Origin: Tetrahymena thermophila SB210
Taxonomy: Eukaryota > Ciliophora > Oligohymenophorea > Hymenostomatida > Tetrahymenidae
Assembly (NCBI RefSeq): GCF_000189635.1
Contig: NW_002476418.1
Span: 806,001-870,000 of the forward strand
Length of the DNA stretch: 64,000 nt
Reading direction: 5' to 3'
A model generated the notes under the pieces. It was given only the letters and a program-made list of their open reading frames with translations, ran no database searches and was not told the DNA's origin. Position 1 is the first letter of the stretch. Every line of letters begins with the position of its first letter. Shown piece by piece: positions 1 through 14,000 of this stretch. A program made the translations under genes and the position numbers.

Positions 1-2222
1 TATTTGATGAATTAAAAATCATTAAATAATTTATATTTTACATAAAATTCTCTCTCAATATTCTTGCTTCATGAGAATTTCCAATTAGAAAATCTATAAC
101 ATATTCTATTACATAGCTGGCCATACTCTCACCTGGGTGAACTCTGCTAGTTAACATTATTCCTTTCTTCTCTTTTCCATTATTGAAATCACTGATGATT
201 AAAAAGTCACAGCTATAATTTAATTACATAATTAATTTCATTTTTAAAATCTTATTTATAATATTACTTATTTCCTGCTATGGTCTAGCATAAAGTCTTT
301 CTTTTAACTCTGTTTCTCTTAGAAGGATCATTTTCAACTAATCTCAAATATCTGCAAAGCTAACTATATGTGTAAGGATAGCAATGTGCAAAATAAACAG
401 TATCATTATCATCTATTTTAAGTAAATTATTAAAAATAGTTTATTTAGCTATTTATTTTTTATGGCTAAAAGTTAATATTTTTACATTAAAATTTTACAG
501 CAAAAGTTAATGAATAGTAAAATCCTGCATTCTTTCTTTTCATATTATTTTGATAATAACAAATATCATATCCATCTCTATACCATCCATGTTCTTTTAT
601 TTATCAAAAGAATAATCAATTAATAATTTAATAAATAATTAATTAATCAATTAGCTAGTTATTCATGAATCAATAAATAAATCAATCTATTAAGCAATGA
701 ATAAATCCATGTATTAACCAATCAATCAAGTATGATGAATGATTAAAATTACTTTTAAATTTAGCTTGCTTCTCAGAATACATGAGAGGCTTCATTCCTG
801 AATTATATAAACTGTCTGGCTTCATCATATTTATAATATTGAAGCGATATTCTACGTCTTTACGAGTGTTAGCTACAGAAAAATAATACCACTAAGTATG
901 TCCAGTTGTATAATAATCTGGTTTTAATATCAAATTGTATTCATAATCGCAACTAGATAAAAAAATTTTATTATAAATATTTAAGCATTTTTCTTTATAA
1001 AGTTATGAAATACATTTATATAGCTCTTCTTAGATTTCCTGATTCAAACCTAGATTCAAAAACTAAAGTTATATCATCTTATGACTGAGGAATATAGAAA
1101 GGTAAAACATCCATTCCATACTTAGATGGCTCTAAATCCTATTATATGAATCAAAAATAGTTTATTGAAGATATTTAATCAATTAAAATGTATTTTAAAT
1201 ATCATAAAATATTCAAATTAATTTATTTATTTATCAACTTTTTTATAAACATGCATTTAAATATATTTATTTGTTAAATTAATTTTCAAAAAATATAAAA
1301 AATAAATTAGTGTTTGTTTTACTTTAGTGTACAAACTTTAATCTACACAATCGAATACAACACGATTTATTAATGTATCTGCAAAACATATTCTCTCTAT
1401 TTCTCTGCGCAAAGATTCTTCTAATATAGTTTGCTTTGGAATATACATTGGCTCAAAGGGCTCAGAAGTAGCTATAAATTCTGGGCTTCTTGGAAGCAAA
1501 ACAAATTCTGTTCCTCTGTGTTTTAAAATAAATTATAAAAATTATCTTCTAATGAACATAATTTAAATAAATTCTTACGTTTTTAAACCTGGTTCTGGTG
1601 GATAAGCAGTTGGTATTGGAGTATTTTCACTAAGTTATTTAAATTGATTTAATGGTAATGATGAGCTAAACGAAATATTAAATTGTACGTTCTATTTAGC
1701 ATTTCATTTATTTCATTTTGGTCTGGTTTCTTATAAAGCAGCTTATTGATTCCATAGAATTCATCCTTATTTTTAAATAAAAATTATTGAATTCAAACTA
1801 ACATTTTTTGCCAAATTTTAGTAAATAAATACATTATCACTTATTTGAATTCCCTCTTCCTCATTTCTGTTTGAGCCATTAGGCCTAGTATTAATTACTG
1901 TCTTTTTACCGTTATTATTGTTTGCATTTTAGTTATTGTTGTTAGAGTTCTAATCAATATCATTGCAACTTTAAGAAGTAGCCTCACTAGATTTATTTTT
2001 ATCTTCGATTTCTTCTTCATCATCTTATTAAATATAATTTAAAATAAGCACAATCTATAAAATCAGAATGAATTTATTTTGATATGCAATTTATTTATAT
2101 CTCTAAATTAATTTTCAACTATTATTGTATTCCTGAGGAATGTTGTCACTTTTATCTTAATCTTCCTCTGGATCTTGCTATTGAATTTCTGTCTCTTTTG
2201 CTTCTACTTGATTTAAACTCAT
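1..2222 (-). CDS. Cytosolic carboxypeptidase, M14 family (AGBL/CCP/Nna1 type), C-terminus outside window
   Basis: Metallocarboxypeptidase of the nucleo-cytosolic M14 subfamily, which trims glutamates from tubulin tails and other proteins. Read on the minus strand with ciliate code. Start ATG at 2222-2220; first intron 2024-2119 keeps frame. The N-terminal 130 or so residues are acidic and N/Q-rich. Then come the hallmark CCP N-domain blocks: FESRFESGNLRRAI, YYTTGHTQWYYFSVANT, NIINMMKPDSLYN, GWYRDGYDICYYQN, HCYPYTYSQLCRYL and TIAGNKCDF. The catalytic domain opens with TSRVHPGES, containing the first zinc-binding His and Glu. At least six AT-rich introns are needed, for example before CDFLIISD near 0.25 kb. 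The second zinc His and the catalytic Glu lie beyond position 1, so activity cannot be judged. Which CCP (1-6) it corresponds to cannot be told from this part. Family call is very secure; exon edges are approximate. Confidence 0.95.
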
Positions 2223-4811
2223 TTTTAAACTTGTTGTTTGTTAAACACTTAAAAATTTATAAAAATTGAAAAATTTGTTTTAATTTCTAAAAATAATAAC
2301 AATTTTTTGTTGGTAAATTTAATAATTAAGATATTGATTTAATAATTAAATTTTGAATGAAAATTTTAAGAATTTAAAAATTTGCAAATGTTCATTCACT
2401 ATTTCTGATTCAAAATATATTAAATAAATAAATAAACATGTTTTTTTATCTATTTAAACTTCAAAATATTTTATAATTCGGATTGTAGTATTTATAAGTA
2501 TATTTTTAAAAAAATAATTTTTAAAATAAAAAAAGCTTAATTCAATAAAATAAAATAAAAAATAATTAAAGTGAATTAATTTAAAATGATCAAGAGCAAG
2601 CTACAATTATGTTTTTTAAAAATTCTCTTAAGAAGCAAATTTAGTTGCATTAGCTCAAAATCATTTTAGAGAATTGTTTTTTTCTGAAATTCAAATATTT
2701 TAATATATAATATTTTATTATTTAAAAGGTTATTTAATTTTAAAAAAAATATGATCACAAATAGTAATAAAAATTAAGTTCTTTTACCTAAAATAATATT
2801 TAATCCTTTTCAAAATATAATCTTTTAGATTATAATAGTTTAAATATTAGAGATTTAATTAATTTTTTGTGATTTAAATACATATTTAGCATACCATTTT
2901 TTTTTTTATTTAATGATTTTCTATAGTTATAATTGAAAAATAAACATATAAAAAATAATTAATCTTTTCAAAAAAAATATCATCTTTCAAGTTTTTACAA
3001 TAAAAAAATTATTTTAGAGATTTAATTTATAATGAAATTCAAATAAATATTTAAATACAAATAATTTTATGTGAAAAATTTTTTATAGTTATAATTTAAA
3101 TTGAATATTTTTAAAAATTTAATTATTTATGTTGAAGCAATTTATTTTTAAATAAAATAACAAAATTCTTTCTTAAATGTAATTTTTCAAGCTTTTAATA
3201 TTTAAGAAATAATTTTAGAGGATTGGTTTTTTAGAAATTCAAAAATATATTTATTTATATTCACATATTTTTATATTAAAAAGGTTATACTTATTATAAT
3301 TTAAGAAAGCATTTTATCAAAAATGCAATTAGTGCTGAAGCAATTTTTGATTAAATAAAAAATCAATGTTTTATAAAATTTACCTATCAAGTTTTAATAG
3401 TATGTAAAATCAAATATTACATTTTAAATCACTTAAAACTCCTGAATTGCAATTGAAATTCAATGATTTAAATTAGAAATTTTATATATTCAACTTAGCA
3501 AATAAATCTAATTCCATAAATAATTAATTATCAAATTAAAAAAGTTTATATGATAAATATTCTTACTTATTTGATGTAACTCAAATCAAAAATTACAAAT
3601 AGTAAAAATAAAAATAAATTCTATACAGAATTTTTGTTTCATAATAAGCAATTATAAAGTTAAGATGAATGGTGATTTTAGAACTAAAATTGCTCTTCAG
3701 GTCTATTTAAAAATTTTTTGATCTAATTTATAGCAATTAAATTTATCATCAAAAATCTATTGAATTTTTGAATTAGAAAATTTTTCTTATCTTTTCAATT
3801 AATATAAAATTAACTAAAATATCATATGAATTTTTATGATTAAAATTTTGTTTGCTCATATTAAATTTACTTTTTAAATGTTAAACCAAATAAATTTAAG
3901 CCATAATATTAGCAAATTTATTAAATTCTTTACTTTGAATATAACTAAATATGTTATTAGGATTAAATTAAAATCAATTAAAGGATTTAGATTTTAGTTC
4001 GAAGGAAAAATTAATTGCCTTTATAGGATTTGGATTTCAAATATAAATTTAATTAAAATTATTGCTTGTTTTTCCTGCTTTTAATAATATGATTACCCAT
4101 CTAATATTTAAAATATAGGCATATGTAAACTAAAATTTAAATATATTATTGATATTATTAATATTTTTTATTATAAACTCTACATTGAAGTATCAAATAA
4201 TAAAATTAGCAAGTACTGATAAAAAGATCTTAAAACACTCGCTTTTCTTAAGCTAATGTAGAAAAAGTTAAAAAAGAATTTTCACTTTTATTTTGATTAA
4301 CTTTACATAAAATAATCAGAATGAAACATAATTTACAGTCTATTTTTTCAAATATTTTTAGATAAAAATTTATTGTACGAGTATAGCCAATAAATAAGAA
4401 AAAAATCTATTTTTCTTATGAAACTGAATAGTCAGAAAATTCATCAGAATATTCATTAGAAGTTGAGAAATACAAAATTTTATAATTTTATGGACTGGTA
4501 GAAAGCTTACTGTAATCATAGTTTTAGTTAATCAGGAAAATAAATTAGCTCATATACGAAGATATGATAGTTTGATAGTGCTGTTTATGAGTGTAATACT
4601 CTGATATAATTTATTGTTTTTGAGAATAAAAATTAAGCTTGTAATAATTTTTTTGTGGTTGTATTTTGAGGATTTATTTTGTCTTTTACTTTTTTAAAGT
4701 TAATGAATGAATGACTTAATTACCCTTATTTATTTTAAATATTTAGATGTAAAGTAAATTACTCCGCTTGTGATCTTACTCTTTTTTAAAAGCGAAGATA
4801 AAAAAATTCGT

Positions 4812-4870
4812 TAATCACACTCAGCTCAACTATAGCCAAAAAGCTATTGACCTAAAAGTCTGAGTGATTA
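4812..4870. other. Two-tier stem-loop, possible structured RNA
   Basis: An outer stem pairs TAATCAC/TCAG (4812-4824, with a 2-nt AC bulge) with CTGAGTGATTA (4860-4870), giving 11 paired bases. Inside it, ATAGC at 4832 pairs with GCTAT at 4843 across a short A-rich loop. A weaker CGCTT/AAGCG pair lies just upstream (4765-4794). The stems contain more G and C than the surrounding DNA. I cannot match it to tRNA, snRNA, snoRNA or SRP RNA by eye, so it may be chance or an unrecognised RNA element. Confidence 0.2.
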
Positions 4871-5422
4871 TGAAAACATAATTTTTAAAAAACTTTTTAG
4901 ATAAATAAAAAAGTTGTAGAAGAAATTTAGATTATTTTTTAATTTTAATGAAGTAGTTGTTTGTAAGGTTGAAATAGAGAGAAAGAGAAAAAGTTAAAAT
5001 AAAAGTGTATTTCATCTTATAGCAATAATTGTAAGCTAGAAATGTCTTTTTTAACAGTGGGCAAATACAAAATAAATTTTAACTTACAAAATATTTAAAT
5101 CTTTGTTATTCTATTAGAAAAGTTATCAGAATTAAAATAGGTAATGATTGGTATGAAATTGATAAAGAAAGCATTACAATAAATACCAATGATTTTGTTA
5201 TTTATTTTAAATTTGATTTTTTCCTAAGTTCAAATGTAGAGTATTATTGTGGAATATTTTAGAATATATATTAACATTTCATTAATTTTTTTTACTAAAG
5301 ATTCTTTTATCACTTTTTTTCTTCCATCAAACATAAATATACAATCATTGTTTAAAGAGGGGTCTTTTGAGTCTTCACATATTTTAGAATTTTTCACGAA
5401 ATTCTGTTTGGTATAAATTTGA

Positions 5423-5902
5423 GATGGTTGGTTTGCTGTTATAGAAAAGGCTAAAACTGTAATAAATGCAAAAAAAGAGTGTTTAAAACATTTGAAGCAA
5501 GATTTTGCTAGTGTAAAGTGAGTATTTATTGAAAGTGAGATGGTTTAGCTTACATCTTGGCATCCACTAATAAATTTTATTTAATTGTTAGCGAATTTAT
5601 ATTTATTTACTGTACCGTATTTAGCATATTGAGAAGAAGAAAGATATTTAATTATGTTTGTTGCTAAGAAAAAAGAAAATTTTTTTAATGGTCAAGTAGC
5701 TAAGAATGAGAAATTTGGAGTGTAAATGCAATTATTTGCAATAATAGAAAGATATGGATATAATTAAGACTTATAAATGTAATGGTGGTTGATATTTGAA
5801 ATATTTTTAGATTTCTTATTATACGTTAGGAGCGAGCATTCTAAACAGTTCTTCTATCCATTAAACAAATAATTATATATATATATTCAAAGGTTAAATT
5901 GA
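5423..5902 (+). pseudogene. Coding-like frame broken by two in-frame TGA codons
   Basis: One forward frame stays coding-like for 160 codons and is interrupted only by TGA at 5519 and at 5630, ending at TGA 5900-5902. Segments read, for example, MVQLTSWHPLINFIQLL and, from an internal ATG at 5654, MFVAKKKENFFNGQ through to KQFFYPLNKQLYIYIQ, with reasonable residue variety for an AT-rich genome. A second frame over 5380-5530 also looks coding-like and has a Cys-rich patch (CNKCKK...CQCK). I do not recognise a family. Options are a decayed gene or transposon fragment, exons joined by introns I have not resolved, or chance, since one stop codon in AT-rich DNA leaves long open frames. Confidence 0.25.
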
Positions 5903-8900
5903 TTCCACAACTTAATTTCCTATTAAAAAATTAATGATTAATTTATAAGAAGCACCTTTACATTTTATTTTTGATTAGTATTATTCTTTTATAGTGGTGA
6001 GGGAGCTTGTCAAACTAGTTCAGTGAATAATTTCGATTATAAATTTCAATGAATAACTAACAACTTATATCTATCTAATTAATTACCTTCTCATATTTAT
6101 TCTAATCATTTTTTCATATTGTCAGAAATATCTTTAAGTATTTATTTGAGCGTTAAATATTTTTAAACCATTTTCATTCAAATATGAATCAAATATCTAA
6201 AGCTATTCTTCTACCTAAAAAATAACATAAAAATATTGAATGGCGCTTAAAGAAGCTATCATTAGATATAAATGGATTCACTTGTAGGAAGTAGGGTGCC
6301 TTAATAGGCTTTGGAAAAAAAAGACGAAGTCTGCCATCTTAGTGCAAATTTAAATTTTGTAGATAAAAATCAAAAGTCAAAAATATCTCAAACGGAAAAG
6401 TTGATAGTAAGTATTTTTTATTTTATTGGTACAAGAATTAATATCTATGGTTAATATAATTACGTATATGGAAAAGAACGAATAAAAACCACCACTAAAT
6501 TCAATATTTCAATTAATTATAATGTTTTTATTTCTCTCAACTCATAATATAAGCCTTTCACAAGCACTGATAATATATTTATTAATTAATTAATTATCGA
6601 ATATTTTAAAAAGCTTTCACCGGGTAACCATGAAATTTTATTAAAATATCTAACATTCTCACTTATTCTATTCATTCATTCACTCACTAATTTACTAAAA
6701 CATATATATTCTTTCATACATTAAATTTTTATTTGATCATTTTATATTCGGCATCTAATAAGATTATGGTTATAATAATTGCAATCAAATTATTTAGCCA
6801 CATTTATTTGTCTTAGTTTTTATCAAATCTTTCGATTTATAAATTTAAAGATAAGGAGTTGCAGTCGTAGTTCTTTAGTTAATTATATAGCAATGCCATC
6901 AATATTTTTTCTTTATCAAAGGAGATCAATTTATTTTCTTCTTGAATAAAAAAAATACAATTAATCTACATTAATTCTGGTCATATTTTAGAAACCTCTA
7001 AAATAAGCCTGAAAATATTAAAAAGTAGGTATGAACGCTCACACATCCAAAAGATAATTTCCAACCAAAATTTTTATTACTGAATTGGCCTACATCTTTT
7101 GCTTTGAAAGCGTGCAATAGTATTTAAATGGACTAAAATTTTAATTATTTGTACACTAGAATGCAACAAAAAATATAAGCCAGCCTTACAAAAATAACTT
7201 ATTTCAATTTGAATGATACAAGAAGAATTACAAATAGAAAATAATTGATAATTATCCATCTACAAAAGTCTTATCTGAATAATATAAAATGAGTTTTTTC
7301 GATGGATTTCTAGTCATTTAGTGAAAAAAAGTAACAACTATGAATGATAAAATTAAATATTAGCTTAGAAAACAATTTAGCTTATAGCAAAAGTAATCAA
7401 TCAGACAAATAATAAATTTAAATCTTCTAAAACAATATTACTTAATATCATCAGGAAGTTTACTTTCTAATTTGATAGTAGGAATTATCTTTCACCAAAA
7501 ATAATTTGACTTTACTTTATTTCACACTAGATTCTGATGTGCTTTAAGTAAATTAGCTTTTTTAAAGTATCGTATTTTTTATAGAATTATATAATTTATT
7601 TAAAGCATAACATTATTTATAGTCAATCTGAGCAGCGCAGGATCATAGGATTTAATCATTTTGAAGTTTATTTTCACCAATTATTATCAATATTTGAGCA
7701 AAATTAAGTACACTCGCTATCAAAATATTTAAAAATTTTCCACTAGTGATGACTCAATTTACTAGAAAAACAAAAACAAGAATGCATTGGTATTAGCTTA
7801 GATTAGATTTACAGTCTTAAATTTGTGATTATATTAGGAAGCAAAGAGTTATTTAGTTAGTTAGAATGCGAATCTATAAAAGACAAAATTAATGTTATAG
7901 TAATTTACTTCCAAAGGCTAAATAAAATATTTATGGCAAATATTTAAACAAAATTCATATGATAATTGGCTTTATTTTTATATATAATAAATAATTAGTT
8001 TAATGTTATACATGACTAATTAAAATAGCTAATTAAAGTCTATATACAAATCATTAAAAAATATTATTTTTTGATTTTCAAATTTAGTGGGTTTAATGGG
8101 GTGGGGGAAATTCCATCAAATCTTAGTAGAGACTTACTTGGAGGAATAAATTCAGATTAAATTTATCAGCATATATTTATAATTTCACAGGATGTTCAAT
8201 TCGGAGTCTTGTTAAAATTCAATTTATTAATTAATTAATTATTTTTATTGATAGTTTGTTAGTTAGTTTTTCAAATCAAATCTATTCAAAACAAAATAAA
8301 TCAAACAATCAATCAATCAATCAAACAAGAAACAAAGAAATAAAATAACAAACTAAATTAATTATTTATAAATAAATTGATTGTAGTGATAATAGTAGGT
8401 GATTACATATTTTTCCTTTAATCTAGTGAATAAAAAGAAAGTGGTAAAAATATTGCTTTTACTTCATAGTTTTTATTCTACAAATATTACATGTCTCAAT
8501 CTAAAAATTTAAAGAGAGTACCTAAGCTATAAATTGTAATAGAGGATTGAATTTATTTGGCTTACATTAATATTCGCTCATCTAGTATAAATAATTAAAT
8601 TTAACTTTCTCAATTTATATCTAACACGGACATGCATGCGCTCTACTTTTTATAATTTATTTATTACCCTTTTCAATGCGATATTGACTTCTAATTACTG
8701 CAAAATTCAAACTTGGTGACAAAATTCATAAGAACGGAAAGAAAGTGCTATTTTAAATCATCAAACCACTCTACTAAGCTAGAATGATAAAAAAATTTAT
8801 TTTTTGTTCTAATTTATTCAATTTGTGAGCTACTTTATTTTTTTATTTTGTAGGATAAATTTAGAGTAGTGTTTTTAATTACTCTGCATTTAATGGCAAG

Positions 8901-10820
8901 CCTAAAATTTAGAATTGTCCAGCGTTAAAAAATAGGATTTTTGACTTCAATTAATTTGGTAGGAGTTTTTTAAAAATAGTGAATTTAGAAAGTCATTTTG
9001 TTTGCGTCACTTTATTTAACTTCTTGATGATTTATTTTGGGGAAATTAAATTAAATTTAATAAATAAATACTCCAAATTGCATATATTCTCTCTCTGCAC
9101 TATTATTTGATTATAGCTAATCAAATTTTCCCAAAAGATACTTGCATTAGAGGTATTTTACTGAATTAAATTAATTGTTCCTTTAATAAGTTAATTTGGT
9201 TGGCATTACTATTTGACAAGAAAATCAATTACCAACAAAATCATAAAGGAGTAAAATACTAGTGCATCAATCTATTTAAAACCAGTTGTTACTGCTCTCG
9301 AGTATCCTTTAATTTAGATTACATTATTAAAATTTATTTAGGCAAGCTAGCAACACAGAGAATTAAACCATTTAAATTCATACGAATATAATTCTATAAT
9401 AACAAATTTTAGCAAGTCTCTTATTCTGCTTAAAAATAGTTCATTCCATTCATCCTTGCATTTTTGATTACTGAAAAAAAAAAAAATTATTGAAATTTTG
9501 CTATCAATTGCTTCTTCTAATCGCAATATCTAGTAGTAAAAAAAATTAGTAGTCTAAGATCAGAAGGATTTGATTAATTTTTGTAGTCAAACAATCAGCA
9601 AAAATAAATATAATTGCAATCTATTACTAGATCTTTTAGAAGTTAAATTTTCACTTTTTATGTACCAAATATAAATAATTTTTCACCTATTTATACAAAA
9701 AAATACACTTGCTTCTCACTTATCATATATTAACTTTTCAATTATAACTTAAGAAATTAAATTTTTAGATTTTTTAACTTTTTTCTTTATTATATATAGT
9801 TTAGTGTACATATTTAGCATGAAAATTTTAAAAAAGCAATATATATGAACAAACTTGTTTTTTACAGTTCGTACTTCTTAGTTTTTTAAAAGAAAAATAT
9901 GCATAAAATTTAAATTTACAATTACAAAAAACACTATTTGAAATATAAGTAAGTGTAAAAATATTGATGAACAATATATCATATGAAATAAAAATTATTG
10001 TGTAAAGTAATTTACAAAGCAACAGAATTCGATCGGTGTATTTTTTAACTAAAAATTAGTTTAGAAATATATATAATTAGTTAAGCAAAATATTCAAAAA
10101 ATTTAGCCTTTTTAAGAGTTTTTTTTATTCTATAGACTAAAATAACTATTTTTGTATGTAAAATAACTTTATTTTCATACTAACATGAGAAACAAAGGCA
10201 ATAAAAATATTTATTATTTTTTTGAAATGTAAGGGTTTATTAAAAGCCACACATTTAAAGCATTAAAAGATCAAAAACTATACAAAAAAAGACAAGCTTT
10301 ATTAAAGGATTAATTATATGATAATCGAAACAAAGTTATATTAAAACCTATTAAGCTGCTAATAAACGAGTTTTTAAATAAGGGAGGACAATTTATTAGT
10401 AAAATTTTAAACAAATCACTATTTGCACGATATTTTTTGCTACAAAGCAAAAGCTGATCTTATATTTAATTAGACTTTATATGAGAAACTGTGAGATAAC
10501 TTACAAAATATAACTTCATTAGAATAAAAATTGCATATTAAAAGCAGTAAAGCATGATAGTAATAACTCAGCTAATCAAAAACTGTAAGAATCGAAAGAG
10601 TATCTTATATGAAGGAGGTGGTAATAGCAGTCGAAATTGTATTATTAATTTTTGCAAAATACTAGGATACTAAATTAAGAAAATGCAATTGCAAATCAAT
10701 TTATAAAAGAATTTAATTTTTGATAATATTTAGAGCTAAATTAGCAAGCAAGCAAGCTATCAAGAGAAATATTTCTGTATGATTGTGATTGATTTTTATT
10801 GAAAGACTACCAATAATTGA

Positions 10821-11066
10821 TAATAAGAATTGTATCTAGTTGCTTTTGAAATTTATAATAATTCATAGTATCTAAAGTTAGTCGTGGAAAATAAAATTCA
10901 TCCTTCTTTGAGCTCAGTATTAAAAAGAATTTATAGTAAACTTAAACTCTTTTCTAAGATTCTGCATAGAGATCTGGAGGCTTTTATAGAATTGTTTTTG
11001 TATCATTTTTATATAAACACAAATTATATGAATGTTTATTCAGATTTAGCAAGTAAACACGTATGA
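10821..11066 (+). CDS. Possible exon or gene relic, unknown
   Basis: An open frame bounded by TGA upstream (10818) and a TGA at 11064-11066 encodes about 80 residues, including HPSLSSVLKRIYSKLKLF and HRDLEAFIELFLYHFYIN. Much of it stays open even in the standard code, which is uncommon in intergenic DNA this AT-rich. There is no in-frame ATG near its start, so it would have to be an exon or a remnant. No family recognised and no neighbouring exon found. Confidence 0.15.
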
Positions 11067-14000
11067 ATGGATTCCTTTTCTCATATATTTTCACATGTAT
11101 GTTTGGAAAAAGTTTATTAAAAAAGTTGAAATTTTTAGCTTGTGAGATAGAGTTAAACACAATTTTGCTAACAAAATTAAAATTTAAATAAAAAGTAACA
11201 AATCTTTATTCAAAGATATTTAATATTATACCATGAACGTCAACATATTTTACTTTCTTTGAAATAATTAAATTAGCATATGATTTTTTATTTTTAAAAC
11301 ACCTCTCTAATTTTAGCTCTCCCTAATCTATTGCTTACTTCTAAAAAATTAAACCACCTAAATTATTCTTCTAAATTAGATCATACTATCTTCATATTCA
11401 TACCAATTAATGAATGAATGGGCATACTTATTATTTTTATCAAAAATCCAAATTTTTAATTTATTTACCCTCATTGGTTGGTATGTATGTATGTAGGTAT
11501 CATAGACTTTATAAAATCTTATAAAATTTTGTATCTAGTTCAGAAGGATTTCAATAATTTACAAAATCCCAAAGCTAATTTTTATTCATGCTCTATTATT
11601 GTAAACTAAATGATGTGGATTGTAGTGATTCAATGGGGATAAATGTAAATTAAGTAAAATGATGGATAGATCTATTTATAGAAAAATATAAATTATCATC
11701 GTAATGAAAATGTCGAGTGTTAATAGCTTAGAGCCTAGTTAAGCCATTTATTTTTAGTGTTAAAATTAATTTGAAATATGATTAGAATAATTAAGATAAA
11801 GACAAATTTAGTTTAATTATTGAAAAAGAATTTAAAAACTAATTCAAACTATGATAAGAGCTAAATATTTAATAAAATTTATAAAAGTGGTTGCTCAACT
11901 AAATGAAATTTGGTATTATCAAAATTAAATTTGCATTTAGGCACATTGGTTCTAGTTAAAATGAATTTTATACTAATATGAAAAGAATGCTTGAAAATAG
12001 AAAAGCTTTAAATTAATAATTCATTTGTCCTATATATCTATCTATTCCATTCTCAATTAATCAATAAACAAACAAACAAACCATTTAATTCAATTATTAT
12101 TTTTTCACATTTTTACATAATTATTTATTTATTTGCTTGCTTTTAGTACTGAGAAAATTCTTACATATTAATTAGAAGGAAAACAAAAGAAAAAATAAAT
12201 ATCTATACCATATATATCTAGTGTAATTACATTAATTAATTAAGCTATCTGATTATTTCTTTTTACAAATTTCTACCCAAAAAAACTTCTTACACATACA
12301 TTTTCTGTGCTTGCCTTGATTTAACATAATCTAAAACCTGAATGCAATTTTGTTTATACGTCCACACTTGCACATTTACTTTAAAATTATAAAGTTGATT
12401 TACACTTTTTTTTTCTTTATTTTTCTTCATTTAAAATAATTTGCTAGAACAACGCTTACTCATTTTAATTTATTTCTCGAAAAAAAATACCCCTTTTTTG
12501 CTTTTAATTTTCTTTCAATATTCCAAAATATTTAGCATCCAATCTAAGTATATCATCTATCTATCTATCTTTTGCTAATTATCTAAATAACTAACCAATT
12601 AAAGTTCAATCAAACAAAAATACTTTTCAATCTAATCTTTTAACTTGAATCTGTAGCTAAAACTTACACGATCCTTTTTTTAATCATGTAAGCAAAAAAA
12701 CCTTTTCAAAAATAATCAAAATCAAGTCATTTAGTTACATGATAATCAAGATTATATTATAGTCAATATTACACTGATTTTTCAAGTAATTTTTTTACAT
12801 TTAATTCATCAATCTTACTTTTATTTTTAGAGAAATATCGTTTAATTAAAAAAAATAACAGTGTAAGTTAAAATTAAAAAATTTTTACCATTCATTTAGT
12901 AAGAAGAAGAAGTGAGTGCAACTGCCCACTAATTATTTGCTAATCATTTTGCAGACTATTTTAGAAATAAACAAAATAATAAATATATAAATAAATATAA
13001 ACACGAGTATTGCAATCTAGTTTTAAAAAAAGTACAAAAAAATAATAATCAAAATTATTTGTTAACGCCTTTCTTTATTTGCCAGTATTTTATTTGAAGG
13101 TGTCCAAAATTAAATTGAATTCCAATCTATTTGCTTTAAAAATATCTTCAATATATTAATTTTAACATCTTTGAGCTCTCTCTACTATCTATCATTTATA
13201 GTTTTGACAAACTATTTATTTGTTCTTTAACTATTCTTTAAGTCAAGTAAGTGTTTATGCTCAATCTTTTTAAATAAAAACTTATTGCAAAGATTACATT
13301 TAAGATAAATTTTTAATAAAAACTCAAAAAAAATGCTAAATTTATCAGTTGAAAAATATTTTGAATGGGAAAAATAAGGTTTAAATGAAAAATGCAAAAT
13401 TATAATTTTAACAATGATTTTTTTATTTATTAGCACTTGTTTTTTGTAAATATCTAATAATTAATGTATATAAAAATAAAAAATAATAATAAATTCTTTT
13501 ATTCTGTAGCCTTACTGCCTTTTTGTAAAAAATAATTAATAACTCACATTAAGTAAATTATTTATTCAGTTTAAATATTTTTAAAACATTACCAATTAAT
13601 TTGCTTCTAAGAAACATGCATAATAAGAGTGTTTGAGTAATAATAATTAAGTGGTTGTTATGTCAAAATCTTAATTTATTTTGAACTATCAACATAGTAA
13701 TTAGCATATTTTACAAATTTTAGCTTTGCTTATTGCGAAATAGCAACAATTTTTGAAATACTTCAATAAACAAAAAATAAGAAAAGCAAGAAAGTGAGTA
13801 TAGCTATGAAATAAGCAATTTATATATAAATAAATAAATGCTACATCAATTCAAAATTTGTAGAATGAGGGAAAAGAAAATTTTATATTAAAAAGAAGTG
13901 CTTACACGAATTTAATAATATTTTTTTCTTACTTTGATTTTTAGGTTATTTAAAAAGAGAGATTTTAATTCTGCTGGTTATAGTTTGACGAAAAATTTAG

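Noticed and set aside
2084..2269. Forward hydrophobic 61-codon frame
   Set aside because: Opposite the first exon and intron of the carboxypeptidase gene; no independent support.
6183..6577. Forward frame of about 130 codons
   Set aside because: More than one frame is open across it and a run this long is expected by chance with one stop codon; kept out of the gene list.
7077..7259. Minus-strand 60-codon frame
   Set aside because: All frames here are open because TGA is rare; no start context, motif or codon signal on either strand.
9828..10022. Minus-strand 64-codon frame
   Set aside because: F/I/Y/K-rich text typical of random AT-rich DNA.
13227..13436. Minus-strand 69-codon frame
   Set aside because: Composition is that of non-coding AT-rich DNA (K, I, F, N); no motif.
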